From positions 62,001 through 126,000 of the forward strand of contig JALMQS010000915.1 of NCBI GenBank assembly GCA_024734495.1: a stretch of DNA of 64,000 nt, written 5' to 3'. Of the stretch, positions 19,613-34,400 are shown in pieces; the stretch's first letter is position 1, and each line of letters starts with the position of its first letter. The position numbers and the translations under genes were made by a program. Origin of the DNA: Forficula auricularia (taxonomy: Eukaryota > Arthropoda > Insecta > Dermaptera > Forficulidae). The notes under the pieces were generated by a model. That model saw nothing but the letters and a program-made list of their open reading frames with translations, had not been told where the DNA came from and did not search any database.

Positions 19613-22240
19613 CCAATATTAATTATATTTGCTGCTAACCGATAAATTTTAGGTAGTTTCTTTCACCAATGAAAAAATTCAAGAAGTCTTCGAAACTTGG
19701 AATATAATTCATTAAAAGCATAATAAACACAGCTGTTAAAATTTGAAGACGATTTACCACACCAAACATGAAATAATTGCAATTAAAAATGAAATTTTTT
19801 ACATATGGTAGATTGGGAAAGGGTGGGAAAATGATCATTATTTTATTTTATTCCATTGAAGTACTTTCCTCATCTTGATGAAAAACTAATATTTGTTAGA
19901 ATAATATATTTGAAATAACTTAAAAAAATTGAAATTATTTACCTCGTAGTTTTGAGATCTCGGTTCTATTAGATAAAAAATTCGGGCACATTAACGCTAC
20001 CGCAAGGTTTGTTTGGGAACGCATTTTTGATCTAATCGAACCGAGATCATAAACCGAACCTATTCAAGTTGTTTTTTGACAGAGGGGAACTGATTTATTT
20101 TATTTTATGATTTATCTCAAAAATTTTAGGTGTAGATTGGCGAAATTTAAAAACCGCCAAATCTGTAGCTGCGGTGGCGTTAATACGTAAGTACCTTACT
20201 TTGCTTAGTTCCAGATGTTTTTTAATTGAATAGAGAGTTCCTCATACTTTCTTTGTTTTTCCATTTCGGTTTTTCTTAATATTACATTTTATTTTTATTT
20301 TTCTCAATAGAGTTAATTTAATTTGATAGCAGTACTATGATGTTTTTTAATTTAATTTAATTTAGAATTAAACATTAGGTACACTTTATTTCCAATATGT
20401 TAAAATTACAAAGTGGCTTATGTTCTTATTTTTTTCCATATATCAAAAATAACGTGTGTAACAATTTGTAGCTTGTTAAACAATAAATTCCACTAACTCT
20501 GTGGCACCTTTTTATTCTAATCTGATGCCTAGAACCTGAAATAGGTCAAGTTTTAGAAAAAGAGAGTAGATGCTAGGTGGCTCGATTTTTTTGTCCGTAA
20601 GTGTATTTTAATTGTATTCTGTCCGTGTGTTTGTCCTTCGGTGTCTCTGGATTTCGATAGCCACGATAAAGTCGTATACAAAGTTCTGCTGCCAAAATGA
20701 AGAACTGATTTTAGCTTTCTAACTTCAGAACTTGAAGCTGCAGAAAAAATCAATTCGTTTCATGAGGAGATTCATACCTCTAAGACATTTTCAGCTTTTT
20801 AGTTTAGTCGAAAAAATTGCCAAATCACTAAAATTTGCAGAATACGTATCGGAGTCTAGAAATATTTGTACTTTTACCTCCAATTTCTAAATTACATCAT
20901 CATAAAAATAAGTACAATAATTGTAAAATCTAAATACATATTTTTTTCAAGATGATATGCAAAAAAATTGTATACTTATTTATTTGTTAGTATATTTGTA
21001 TCTTAGTTCTATTTTGAAAACGGCTCTACCGATTTTGATGAAACCAACTCTATTAAGGATGAGAAAACGATCTGGCTAGGTCTAGACCTCGACAAATTTC
21101 ATCTTAATTGATCTTTTCTTAATTAAAGTAATTATTGACAGATGAAAATCTCAATAAAAAAGTTTGTTTACATTTTTTTCAATTATCATTTATTTATTAA
21201 TTGTTTTTTAATTTTAAAACCCACGAATAGGTTATACCAAAAAAACTGGGTGCGGGGTGGGGATGGATGTGGACTGCAGTGGTGGGGGATCCGGGGTGAG
21301 GTGCGGGGTTTCGGGGGGGGGGGGCGCTTGGTTACCGTGCATCGCTCGGTGGCTCCAGGCACTATGTATATAAAAATAAGGATAGGGAAAATTTAAAAGA
21401 GATAAAATTTATTTAGATTTTTAAATAATTTAAAAATATATTTTAGGTATATTGAAATACAAGCTAAATTATTTTTATACAATGTGCGTTGAATAAATAT
21501 TTACTTACTTTATTAAATAAAAGAAATATGTATATTAAATTTATTTTCCAAAATAATATTTCGGAAGATTTTCTACTTTTATAGAAAGGTTTAGTTTTTA
21601 TATACAGAGAAATGTTAATAATAAATATTTTACATAAGTATAGAAGTAGAATTATTGGAGTTTTTGTATTGGAAGATTAAATTTTAAATAATTATTATCT
21701 AATTCAACTGGATAGATAATAAAGTAAATTGATTTAGGGCTAATGTGAAATTCATCTAAGGAGATAGACAATAAGTCGAAAAACTAATCTCAGTCATTTT
21801 ATATAAAATTAAAAAAAAAAAAGAATTTTCAAATAAAAATTTCAACCTGGTAATAAATTAATAAGACAAGTATTATTTTTTTTTAAATTACTACGAACAC
21901 TTGTGGAGAAATTTTAAAAACTAGTATTAAATGGCTCGATCAGATTTTAAATAAAACTTTACTATAAGTTAATTTACATAAACTTAAAGGAACAAAATAT
22001 ATAAATATAAATCTAGATCATTTTGTATGGGTTATTGCGATTATTCATTTTTCATGAACAGACATTCCTTTATTAAATTGGAATGTAAATAATATATTAC
22101 TTTTTAAAAGCTAAAATTATTATTTAAATGACTAAGTGGCCTTTGGTATTTGTAAAAATATATATTTTAAGGCCTGACATAGAAAAAAATGACTTGTACA
22201 AAATGAAAGTAAATGAAACTTCCTCACATGGTTGGACACT
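19613..22240. other. Intergenic region downstream of C1GALT1
   Basis: A small inverted repeat with GATCTCGGTTCTATTAGAT and its partner lies at 19958-20052. A GC-rich, G-run-containing tract at 21240-21390 ends in TATATAAAAATAAGG and looks like a Helitron remnant. A possible polyadenylation signal for C1GALT1 (AATAAA on minus) is at 22069-22074, about 190 bases past its stop. No gene recognised. Confidence 0.4.
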
Positions 22241-22259
22241 TATGGGAAGATTGGCAATA

Positions 22260-22454
22260 TTAGGTCATTTTAGGAATTGTTGTAATCACGCTTTGAGATT
22301 GCGGGGTTTCTGGTGCTTCCGAAGGTTCATGAGCGCCCTCAGATTGTGCGATTCCGTAAGGGCGCAAATGATAAATTAAATAATCCATCACATAAAGCAT
22401 ATTTGGTGGGACATAATGAAATGAAATGGCACTATCTGAGCAGCAGTTTAAACC
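22260..22454 (-). CDS. C1GALT1: C1GALT1 exon 8 (last coding exon)
   Basis: 195 bases after acceptor TTTTTTCAG, phase 0. Encodes [17 protein letters not shown], then [15 protein letters not shown] and a polar tail ending IPKMT before TAA at 22260-22262. Confidence 0.92.
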   Translation of the reverse strand, partial: GLNCCSDSAISFHYVPPNMLYVMDYLIYHLRPYGIAQSEGAHEPSEAPETPQSQSVITTIPKMT

Positions 22455-25400
22455 CTGAAAAAATTATAATTTAATATTAATTCAAACTTTAAGATATTAT
22501 AATTAAATTATATTTTAAGGACGTTCCCTAATAAATCGATTTTCTTGTAATCCTTTTAAAACATATTTATAAGTGTCCTTTATAGGTAGAAATTTTTTCA
22601 ATAGTCCTTGCGGGACTAAATTTGTAAATATTGACCGTTGAAATTTGCATATTTAACACTCAAACCCTATCCCGATTGATGTTAAAGTGACTGTTTCATT
22701 AAATAACAATCGTAATTTTCTTGATATTATTTTGAAAAACTGAGAATCATTAACTGAAGATATAACAAATATTTTTCTGTTAAAATAAAAAGTATCAAGC
22801 GGTATTCGTTTTTTATGAAAAATGTTAAAAGTTAGGTACTGTTGATGGTTTCCGTTTTTTCTCTCATGGCATGGCATGTGAGAGATGGCGACTTGGCAAC
22901 GTCGCACTAAAATCACTCAATTTTTCCATATCTAAAAAACTTCTTCAGCTGGTGCATTTGAGATTTTTAGCTAATTCTATCAACCTAACTATACTGTTCT
23001 CATCTGGAATTTTGCATTGAAAATCAAAATTAATTTTTTAAAAAGTTTTTCTTAATATGTAATAAAGTTCTTTTTACTCTTAAGGCGAAATTGTATAAGA
23101 TTTTTTTTTTATATATTGTTAAATGTGTTATTTAATTAAATTTAGTAGAACACAATTTTATAATCAAGGCCTTTTTTAACAATAGTGGCCCGTTTTGCCA
23201 CTCTAAGGCTCTGTCAATAAATAATTTCATATATTTAGTTTAAAAATTTCTAAAAATATATTAAAAATATTTTATAACCATACCTCATTCGGAGGGTAAT
23301 ATATATATTTCCAATACCAAAATTCAGAATTAACTGGACCAGGAAGTAAATGACTTTCAGGTACAAAAGGAAAAAATCGTCCTCTGCCTAAAGAATCACG
23401 ACTATCCATAGCTTTTACACCAACTCGTTCAAGACATTTCCCTAAAATTGAAAACATTTATAAAAATAAAAAATAAAACATTTATAAAATATTGCTTGCA
23501 ATAACTTGATATATGCTTTATTTAAGGGTGATTTTACGTGAAAGTAGAATCGTGATAGGAGCCAGAAAAAAAAATATTCTCAGTTAGGTTTCAACTAAAT
23601 TTTGTTTTGCCATCTTTATAGTCACATATAGGATAATTTTGCAGTGGTATTAAATAACTTTAATATATATATATCGTAGGTTTAGAGTGTAAACCAGTTA
23701 ACTGTCCGTATCTCTGGTGTAATGGTGAGTATATCTGGCTGGCAACCCGGATGTCTCGGGTTCGATTCCCGGCTATACCCAGACATTTTTTCTGTAAGTA
23801 TAGGGTCTGGTAATATAAATTAAGTGGGAGATAAATTTAACCTAAATTATCGCGCGGAGAATTTACCACTGCTCGAAGCCCTTAAAAAACTTAGTAATTT
23901 TGATTGTATTTAACTTTCTGAGATTTGGCTCGTGATTCCGGCTTCTTTCCTTCTACTATGTTCTTTTCACGATGGAGGGGCCATCCCATACAGGCCTTCT
24001 GCAGGCCAGATGCAGCTTCTGGTGTATCTCCTTCTCACATCAATATCAAAAAAAAAACTCAATTTTTTATCAAATATGACATATTAATACCGTTCGAAAG
24101 AAAAAGAGATGCAGCATCGTCCAAGTAAAACTGCTACTTAAAATTATGATACAAGTTGTAGAAAAAAAATGTAAAAAAATATTTTTTTCCATAACAACAA
24201 TATTACTTAAATTTTGTTTGTTTTTTCTCTCCCCTGTAAAATTTACTTGTTGTCAGTTAGCAGGTTTACTCTCTAAGGCGACGATATATATTCTCTATGT
24301 GAGTGAAGATGGTAAAATATAGTAAATAATATTTAGCAGATACGTTAGGTGAGATTATTTTTTTTTGCTTTGGCTGCTAACACGTTTTTCTTTTCATATA
24401 ATCAATTAAATAGCCACTTAAAATCATTCTGAGTATGAATTTTATATATATACAGGGTTTTTCTAAATTGATGCGAAATATTTTAAATGATAATTTTTCA
24501 GCAAAATTTAAAGGGGGGTCTTTCATATAATTTTTTGTTCAAAACCCCTTCTCCTCCAAGTTACAGCCCTCTAAAGTTACGGGGGGAAAATAATTATGAG
24601 TTTCCTATATTTGATTCAATCGCGAATCGAATGCAGGTGATTTTTGTCAGATATTAAGTAATAATAATATCTGAATTTATATATTTCTGTGCCTTCGGCC
24701 CGGCGTAACCTAGCCCCTGGCGGGGAGCGTCTCGTTTTATGGTAAAAATTTATATAGATAATAGCTGACCAAATAACTGCCATTTTATTAGCATCAGTTA
24801 TCTGCCAAATTTGATTCTTCTAAATTCTTATATAGTGAATATATTAAATAAAAACAATTTTTTTCTCCTAACTTTAGAAGGCTGTAACTTGGAGGGGAAG
24901 AGGTTTATGACCTCTGGTTTGGGGACAGCGACAAAACTTTAGCATATGTTTAAATTAATGTAATTTGAAGAAAATACTACTCTAAAAACTTGATTTTTTT
25001 TATTTCATTGAACATTTTTATTTTAGTAGTTTCCAGCTTCCTCCGCTCCAAATAACTAGCTCAATAGTTTTAAATAAACATATAAAAAAAATGTTGTTCT
25101 CCAATGGTTTGGGGGGGGGGGGGGGGGGGAAGCCCCATCGCCACTCTTTGGAGCCACGCATGAGCTCTTAAGAGAAAGTACTGTTTGATTTCCTGAAGAC
25201 TTTAAGAAATAGGATATTTTAATTAATAATGGACCGAGAATCGAATCTCAGTCCACTTAAGTGAGTTCGAGACTGCTTATCTTATCTATCTTGTTGATCT
25301 TCGAAAAAATCTTTTGTATTTCTGCAGAGTGACAACGTCTGCATACCAAATTTTTTAATAAAAAAATTGTTAATAATGAGATTAATTTCGAATAAAAATC

Positions 25401-28400
25401 TTTGTTTAGATAATATTAATAAAAATAATATAGAGATAAATTTTTTATCATTATAAAAACATTTATTTAACACAAAAACGATTTCAACAAATAGAGTTAC
25501 TAGTTCTTTTGTCATATTTTGTTGGCTGCAAACTACTTTTTATTTTTACATTTATGAATAACTAATTAACTAGGTTCTCGAATATATTGAAAAATATATC
25601 ATTCGATTCATAAAAGTTGAATTATTGATCTGTATAAATTTGTTGAAAATGGTATAATTTGTATAGAAGTTATATTTTCAAAGCTCGGTCCATTTACTTC
25701 CATGTTAAAAAGACAATTTTCAATAATTTATTTCTCGGTAATGAGACAGACGATCAACCTCAAATTTTGGTAATAAATATTTAATACATCAACGATTCGA
25801 TGATAAAAATTTGAGAATTTTCTTATAAAAATGATAAACAGTCCCAAACCTCTTTAAGAGTAAACACTCTACTAGCAAACGACTCATTATGAATAAAAAT
25901 AGAATTATTATAAACAATACCCATTTCAACATCTTCTGCTCCACCGTTATCTCTACGGCAGGCTTTTCTATCGGTGAATCCATTCTCGACCAGTCTTTTA
26001 AGAGCTTCTTTACTTAAGACATAACCAGCGCCTCCACTCATATATCCTTGTTTTACGTAAGGCTTAAATCTACAGCCGAAATATAATGGCTCTGAAGTAT
26101 TGTAATGCGAAAGCATTAGTCTCATATTTTCCATTACAGCATATCTACAAATTAGAAATTGTATTAAAAAAATTGTAATTCTCTCAACTATTTAAAATTA
26201 AATTATTGTTTTCTTTGACTATACAGGATGAGACAAAAAGATGTTAACATTAAATATATTTTTTTTTGCAGATTAATACATGGCGTCCCGATATTTCATT
26301 GATATGAGGAACCAAGGATAAATTAAATTATATAAATATATTACAATTAAAAAAATTATATAAATACATTAAACACACATTTAACATAACATCTTTTTGC
26401 CTCAGTGCGTGTGATTTTATTATTTTGTTAGATTATATAGGCGACCTATTTATTTTTACATTTCTGAGGAACCTTCTCCATTGAATGTTGAAAATTTATG
26501 AGAGAACTTTAAAAAAATCTACCGAGAACTTTTTCTCTTTCCGCACTTCTTTTAAATATTCTATAAGAAAAAAAAAGTTCAAAATTATTATATAATAGGA
26601 TTAAGGGAATAGGGATGCTTTTCTTAACAGTATATTTAGGTTGTTGATTTTTAATATAAATAATATAGATCTTTTCAACGATATAAAGACCACTGGGAAT
26701 ATTTAAAAGATTTCAACTATAGTTCTCAATCACTCATATAGTTCTATTATTGTTAAATATTTAAGGGACAAAGATCAAGAAGTTTTGAGACTGTCTTCTA
26801 GGTTAAAATTATGGTGGTTAGTTATTTTAAGAAAATTATCAATTTTGACTGGAGGGACCACTATATATCATGATTTAAAAATTAAAAAATATGTAAAAAA
26901 ACATAAACAACAATTGAACTTAGTTTATAAATAACCCATTTGGAGATAGATTCGATACTTTTTCAAACCAATTAAGAAAAAAGGCGATTCATCCAACGTA
27001 AAAAACTATCGACCCATAGCAATCACTTCTGTTCTATCCAAAATCTGGGAAAAGGCCATCAACGAGCAAGTTCTACGACACTTAGAGTCGAATAAATTAA
27101 TTCACGATAGGCAATACGGCGTCAGGCAGTCCCAGTCGACCGGTGACATCCTAGCATATGTAACTCATATCTGGAATACAACCCTGGAGGCCGGTAATGA
27201 GACCCTCGCGGTAGCTTTAGACATTTCAAAAGCCTTCGATATGGTCTGGCACAAAAATCTTCTTGCCAAATTGACCTCAGTCGGCCTTGCTCCGAAACTC
27301 TAAGTTGTTCGAAAGTTTTCTTTCAGACCGTAGTATTAAGGTTGTCATCGATGGAATATCATCTTCCCCCTTCCACACCAACGCTGGAGTTCCTCAGAGA
27401 TCGGTTATCTCCCCTACGCTCTTTCTTATCTATATCAACGAACTTCTAAACTTGCCCTCCAATCCGGTACATTGTTACGCAGATGACAGCACCCTACATC
27501 CTGTATCGCATAAAAACCGTGCAGACATTGCCTCCTCAATAAGAGTTAGGCAATAATAAAAACTGGAGATCCCAAAACTTAGTTAACTTCAATGCAGTGA
27601 AAACTCAGTGTTGCCTTATTTCTAGGCGTGTCGACAGATACCTCCCAAACATATTATTCGACTCAAACTCACTAGAATTCTGGGATAAAATTTCAATGCT
27701 AGGCGTAACTCTAGGGTCTGACCTTTCATGGAATGACCATATCTCAACCATTGCTAAAGCTGCAGCGCGCAAGCTTGGTCTCCTATTTAGGTCTAGACGC
27801 TGTTATACTCCCAGTCAACTTTTTATACTGTATAAGGCTCAAATTCGTCCCTGTCTCGAATATGGCTCTCATCTGTGGAAAGGGGCCTCCAAGCATTCTC
27901 TTGCCACACTGGATGCAATTCAGAAGAGATCAATTAAACTAATAGGAGACCCGGCCCTAACTAACTCACTCGACTCGCTGGCTCACCGAAGAAATGTTTC
28001 TGCCCTTTCCCTGTACTACAGATACTATCATGGTGTCTGTTCAGTCGAGCTGAAATCAATTATCCCCCCTAAAGCCCTCTTTACGAGAAACACGTGGTTT
28101 TCTAACGCTCAGCACCCCTTCGCTGTCAAATTGGATAAAAATCGAACAAGTGCTTTCGCCAACTCTTTTATTCCTATGACCTCTAGAGACTGGAACTCGC
28201 TCCCAGCCAACGTCTTCCCCGCGACTTATAACCTTCAACTGTTTAAGACCCGTATCCACAGATACCTTCGACCTCTACCCAGCCTATAAAAACCCTTCTT
28301 CTTCTTCTTTTCACGATGGAGGGGCCAACCCAGGCCTTTAGGGGATGCACCTTTTTGGTGTAACTCCTTCTCTCATCATTATCATTTAAAAAAAAAAAAC

Positions 28401-31400
28401 GCATTTGTAAAATAAGTCTTGTAGAATCTTTTATAAACGTATCCTGGAATATACCTTTGACCATACATAGACTATTGAATATTTAAAATTTTTACAAATA
28501 TTCAATAGTCTATGCGTCTATAAAGGATACGTTTATAAAAAGTTTGTCAAAAATCCCATTAAAAAATTGTACACATATTTTGTTATCTACATGAGTTAAG
28601 TATAAACAAGGTTGAATTGTATAGAATAGATTAATATTTACTAGAAATGTTTATAAGGGGGAATGTCTTACGTATCGTCATCAGCTTTATAAAACCAATC
28701 ATGATCTTTTATGTGATTTCTATATACATAATAGAAAGCTTGTTTGGTTTTTCCCCAAAGATTTTCACGGCCTTCTCCAATATTCAATTTAATTGCTGGT
28801 AATGAAGAGTCTGAAAAATTACAAATATATATTTAATCTTTATAAATTATTTTTTATTTAAGAACTAGTGAGTTTTTGAATTTTAAAAAATATTACATTT
28901 TTCAAAATTCCAGCTTCACAAGAGGTATTTGATTTACTTTAATTTTATTTCTTTTAATTTCTTTTTTTTTTAAGTTATTAGGTTGTTTCAAAAGTTTTGG
29001 CCGTTTTAATGTCATGAGTTTTTGTAGCTCCATATCTCAATAAATATTTATTCTACTGTGTCGTGGTATATACTGATCGATAGAGAATTTTGTACTCTAT
29101 ACATTGATGCTGTACATTTTCCCCAAATTTTAATTTTTTGCCTCTTTTCAGGTTATTTCTATATGATGTCGTTAAGCGATTTTCGGCCAATTTTTCTCTA
29201 CGAATTCAAATTGAACCAAAGCGCTGCCGAAACAGCCCGAAAAATTAACCAGGCATTTGGCAATGATAGTGTTAATGAACGCTATGGTGGTTGGTCAGAG
29301 TAATAATTTGAAAGATTTTTTATGAATTTACAATCTATCGGTTCCAATTTCCATAGCCGTTTTTAAATATTAATAAATATTCTTTCTAGACCTATCTCTT
29401 AGATTTAGAAAACAGATTGAATTCCAAAATAAGAGTCTAAATAATTCAATAATAAATGATAATTATCTGGTTTACCTAATATTTTGGTTAAAATTTTGAT
29501 AACACTGTTCGACAAAAATTTTTCCCCGTAAACCTAACAATGGATTCCAGCCGAGTTTTATAAGCTGATTTTCATGCAATTTCCCGATCTTTTACACTAC
29601 GTCAGAGTTTTGAGATATTATCGGTCAAAATGACGAAAAAGGACATTTTGGCCTATTTCGAGTCCCATTAGATATTAAACAGCAATATTTGAAATCAAAA
29701 TATTTTGTTGACGCAATAGAAAACAGCTTAGTTTTGATTTTCAAATTACAACTTGTTTTTAGTTCAATTAGAACTCGAGTTATAACTAAAAAACTAAAAC
29801 TACAAGATTATAAAGGATAAGAAACATATGTATAAACATAAGATCTTAGTTTTTAGTTCTAATTGAGCTAAAAACAAGTGGTAATGGAATATCAAAGAGA
29901 AAGCTGTTTTCTATTACGTCAACAAAATATTTTGATTTCAAATATTGCTGTTTAATTTTTAATGGGACTCGAAAATAGGTCAAAATGGCCTTTTTCGTCA
30001 TTTTGACCGATACTATCTCAAAACTCTGACGTGTTGTAAAAAATCGGAAAATTACATGATAATCAACGTATAAAACTCTACTGGAATCCATTGTTAGGTT
30101 TACGTGGGGAAATTTTTGTGTAATTTTTGTCGAGCAGTGTAATTAATTATGTTCTAATGTTCTTATCTTTTCTTTAAAAATATAATATATAAATTTTGTA
30201 GACGCGAGAGCTGCGGAATTCCCGGAGGCGCCAGGACATGTCTATGGAACCCGCGAGGAATCTGGGAGGCGCCTTAGAGAGCCTTGGTTTAATACCACCG
30301 AGGCTCCACGTCATCCAGCCTTTAGGGATCCTCGTATTTATAATGGACTGCCAATCTCTGGTTTATTTAGGAAGAGGTTGAGGAGGAAGGCCTTTAGTTT
30401 TGATTTAACTTTGGAAGTTTCGGGGTTTATTTATTTATAATAAGTTATGAGAGGCGACTGTGGGTCAGTGGTAAGAGTGTCGGCCCGCCGCTGGCCTGAA
30501 ATACGCTGGTTCGAGATATTTGCAGCCGCCTCCTCTTGGAAAGCAATGACAACCTACCAAGAGTATAATTGCCTAGTAACCTCTCCAAACTAGCCGTTCG
30601 GAATATCTTCTTTTATCAGGTCTCCCTGATGTTTCGGCTCCTCTCCACATATACCTGTGCTGAGTGTGTTTAGCTGTTTTTACACAGATATAAGGGACCT
30701 ACTTTTTAAGGCCGGTTGCGAACGGCTAGTTTGGAGAGGTTACTAGACAATTGTACTCTTGGTAGGTTGCCATTGCTTTCTGGAAAGAGGAGGCGGCTGC
30801 AAATTTCTGATCTGCCGAGACTCAGTCTTAAACCAGCGTACTTCGAGTCAGCGACCCAATACTCCAGCCACTGACCCACAGTCGCCACTATATATTATAT
30901 ATACCCATTTAAAAAGTTGTCTATTCAAGAGGTGAGGTCAGAGCTGCATTTAAATTACATTAATCTAAAGAAAGGAGTATGGAACAAATTTTCGAATAAG
31001 AGAATACTTATATAAGTAAATAAGTATATATAATTAAATTAAATGGGGGGAAAAAAATTAAAAAATAAGAATTAATAATGAAAAATAATTGATTACTATT
31101 TACCATTTTGCGAGCTCATGAAGAGCAAAGTATTACAGCGTTTACCCCACGTGGCTTTTATATGTTGGGCTTTTTTTTTGTGATTCGCAGGAGCGGTCAT
31201 AACCCAACAAAGAACACGCACTTCACGATAAAGTTTATTTGCTACAGCACTATCTGGAAAAAAAAATAATTTGACCAGTTAATTCAGCAAATCGATGTAA
31301 ATAATTTATGTAATTACTTTGTTTATGAAATTCTTCTTCTTCGGCGTGTATTTCTTTTGGAACGATATTATTATTATTTCCAATTATTGAAATATCTTCA

Positions 31401-34400
31401 TTTCTGAAAACAAAAAAATAAAATTATAGTTTATTAATCATATATTTTAAACTCATTAATTTATTATAAATAATTTATGTATCATCTTTTAATTATTTAC
31501 AAAACTTTTGCAATACTCTTTTTTTGACAGCCCCTTGAGATAGACAACCAATGATACGGGGATTTGCACTTCTGAGGAATAAAAAACTCAGCTTTTCTTG
31601 GCAAAATATCATTTTGTTAAACACTTCTCACAATAATATTAATACTGCCTCCCTTGGAGGTTGAAAAAGCCTGATTTTGGCTATTTAATCTAATGTAATA
31701 ATTATAATATCTAGGAACCTTTTGGAAATTAAACACTCAAACAAGTTTGCAAAAAAATAAACGATTAAAATAACTAGTTATTAATTATTAGGCTGATGTA
31801 TTTGTTTTTAAATTAAATGAAATAATAAAAAAGCGGTCAAGTGCGAGTGGAACTAATATATCGAAGATTTTGTAGTTTTTCTCTGTTTTCTGTATTAAAA
31901 TGGTATAATGAATGCAAAGATTTAAGCATCTTTTTGAGTATCTTTTTTGAAAAAAGATGGAAATTATTTCAAAAATCAACCTATACTACTACCTATAATA
32001 TTAATAAATAAATTTACTTTAAGGACCAATCATAGATTTTAGAGAAAATATTTTTAAATTGCATATCAGAGAGGTTCGTCCTCTTAGGAATCGAACCCAA
32101 GCACTAGCTAGCTTGCCGGGGCGTTAGCCAAACCTTTAAGACAAACATCTTTTATTAATATTATAGGTCTGGGTTGATTTTTGAAATAATTTCCATCTTT
32201 TTCAAAAAAAGACACTCAAAAATATTCACAAAGAGAAACAAAGGGGTTGTCCTCTGCTTGATGCAAATAAACATAGACACATATATATCGAAATTATATA
32301 TCTGTACTATATATATTAAAAAGAAATCATAGGTTGGTGTCATCTATTCAATCCGATGGAATGGAATATTTTTAATTATATGTCAGAGGGGTTGTTTTTC
32401 ACCCCCTCGGGAATCGAACCCGAGTGCCAGTAACAGCAATCCGGGCCACCTGGCTCACCTGCAGGATGCGAACCTCTCTGACATATGAACATGCGTAAAA
32501 TATTTTACTCAAAGATTGTTATCTTAATTTGTAAAATTTCGCGATATAGTGATTCTAAATTTAAACATACAGCCATGCCATATAATTTAAATAAAGGTCG
32601 TTGAGTGTTTCGAATTTTGAAGAGATTCAAAATTCGAAGGGCAATGGAATGAGTTTTCCTAATTTAATATAAAAGATATTAGTTTGCCGATGGTAATAGA
32701 TTCAAATTTACAAGAAATCATAAGTTGGTGTCATCTATTCAATGGAATATTTTTAATTATATGTCAGAGGTTCGCATCCTGCAGGTGAGCCAGGTGGGCA
32801 TTCAATATTTAATTAAAGGGCACCTCACTGAAAACTTTTTTCAGTTTAGCCTGATTTTTTGCTTTTCCCCTCTAGTTGAAAGGAGGGAAAAATCTTTAGC
32901 TATAATATACTATATATAAGAGCCTAGATTAATTTGTAACAACGCTGAGAGAATTTTCTTTAAAAAAATTACCCTCTTGCCTAGAATCGAACCGACGAAC
33001 TCTTGAACTAAGGGCATCAGCTCTAGCCATTAGACCAATGTATAACATTAATATTTATATATCTTGATTTCTGTTATTAAAACTATAAATTTTTGATTTA
33101 GACTTTGTGTCGAGATAATATTGTATTCATTTGAACTCGAATGAAAATGAAAAAACACCAATAGATTTTAAATTAAGAAACATTAAATATATATTAATTA
33201 ACGAGGCAAATTTGAAATATAATTGTCAGCTTGGATTTTAAACTGATGGCTCCAATCGATTTTCATTAACCAGGCAAATTGGAAATATAATTGTAATTTG
33301 GATTCGAATTTCGAAATGAAAGACTCCAATTCATTTTAAATTAAACATTAAATATATTGATAATTGTTCCTCCCCCCCCCCCCCCTCGCCACTCAAAAAT
33401 TAAAGAGGCGAAACTTTTAAGAGACGGTGTATTTTCGGTAGTTTACGGGTATACATTTGGAGTGTGGTTTTTTAAGAGGAATAAAAATTTTGGACTGAGA
33501 CGCTGCCAGTCAGGGCACCAGCCCGGAGGCCAAAGGCACGCCCTCGAAGCTCGTTCTTATATATGTTGCATGTCAGAGAGATGTTTGTCTTAAAGGTTTG
33601 GCTAACGGACCGGCAAGCTAGTTAGCGCTTGGGTTCGATTACTAAGGGGACGAGCCTCTCTGATATGCAATGTAAAAATATTTTCTCTAAAATCTATGAT
33701 TGGTCCTTAAACTAAATTCATTTATTAATATTAAAATGGTATGTTAAAATAGAGAACAATCATTGATTTTGTATATAAAAATGAAATAATAAAAATGTGG
33801 CCAAGTGTAAGTGAGATCCCTACTCAAATGGGTCCTCGGATTATTAATATTTTTTTTTTTTATTAGCACTTATTTCTGTCGATTTGACTGCCGATGAATC
33901 ATCAAATGGTAACTACATACCAAATTTCTAGCTTTAAAAGATAAACAGACATGAAATTTAAGCATAAAAGGGCTTCGTTTTTTTACTTTTTTAATTCGGA
34001 TTCCCAAAAATGACTTTCAATTGATTTTCAAAGTGCGTCTTCGCTAATAGCAAACAATCGTATATTTATATATAGTATCAAATCATATCTTATATAAGTT
34101 GTTTAAATAAATAATGTCATTAGAATAGAGTTAGTAATAAATGACACATACTATACTACTATTTATCCATTGTTAATAGATAATCTCGTAATAAAATATT
34201 TTAGTATTATTTATTATATATGTATGAATATATGACCTCTTTGAAATATTACCATATTTGTTGTCAAATGAGTTTTTAATCAAGTTTGAACAATTTGATC
34301 AATTTGATTATATTAAATAAAACAATGAATATTATATTATAATATTTTCATTTCGTTTACCTACTTTCACTTTTTCAATGGTGAATGAAATCATTTTTTT

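Noticed and set aside
23700..23785. Possible functional tRNA gene
   Set aside because: The T-arm is good, but the anticodon loop has eight bases and the acceptor stem does not pair; a SINE or tRNA pseudogene fits better.
25789..25920. Continuation of C1GALT1 exon 6 past the donor
   Set aside because: The donor GTATTG at 25920 joins in phase to exon 7 and restores the conserved EDVEMGKCLE; read-through gives non-conserved sequence.
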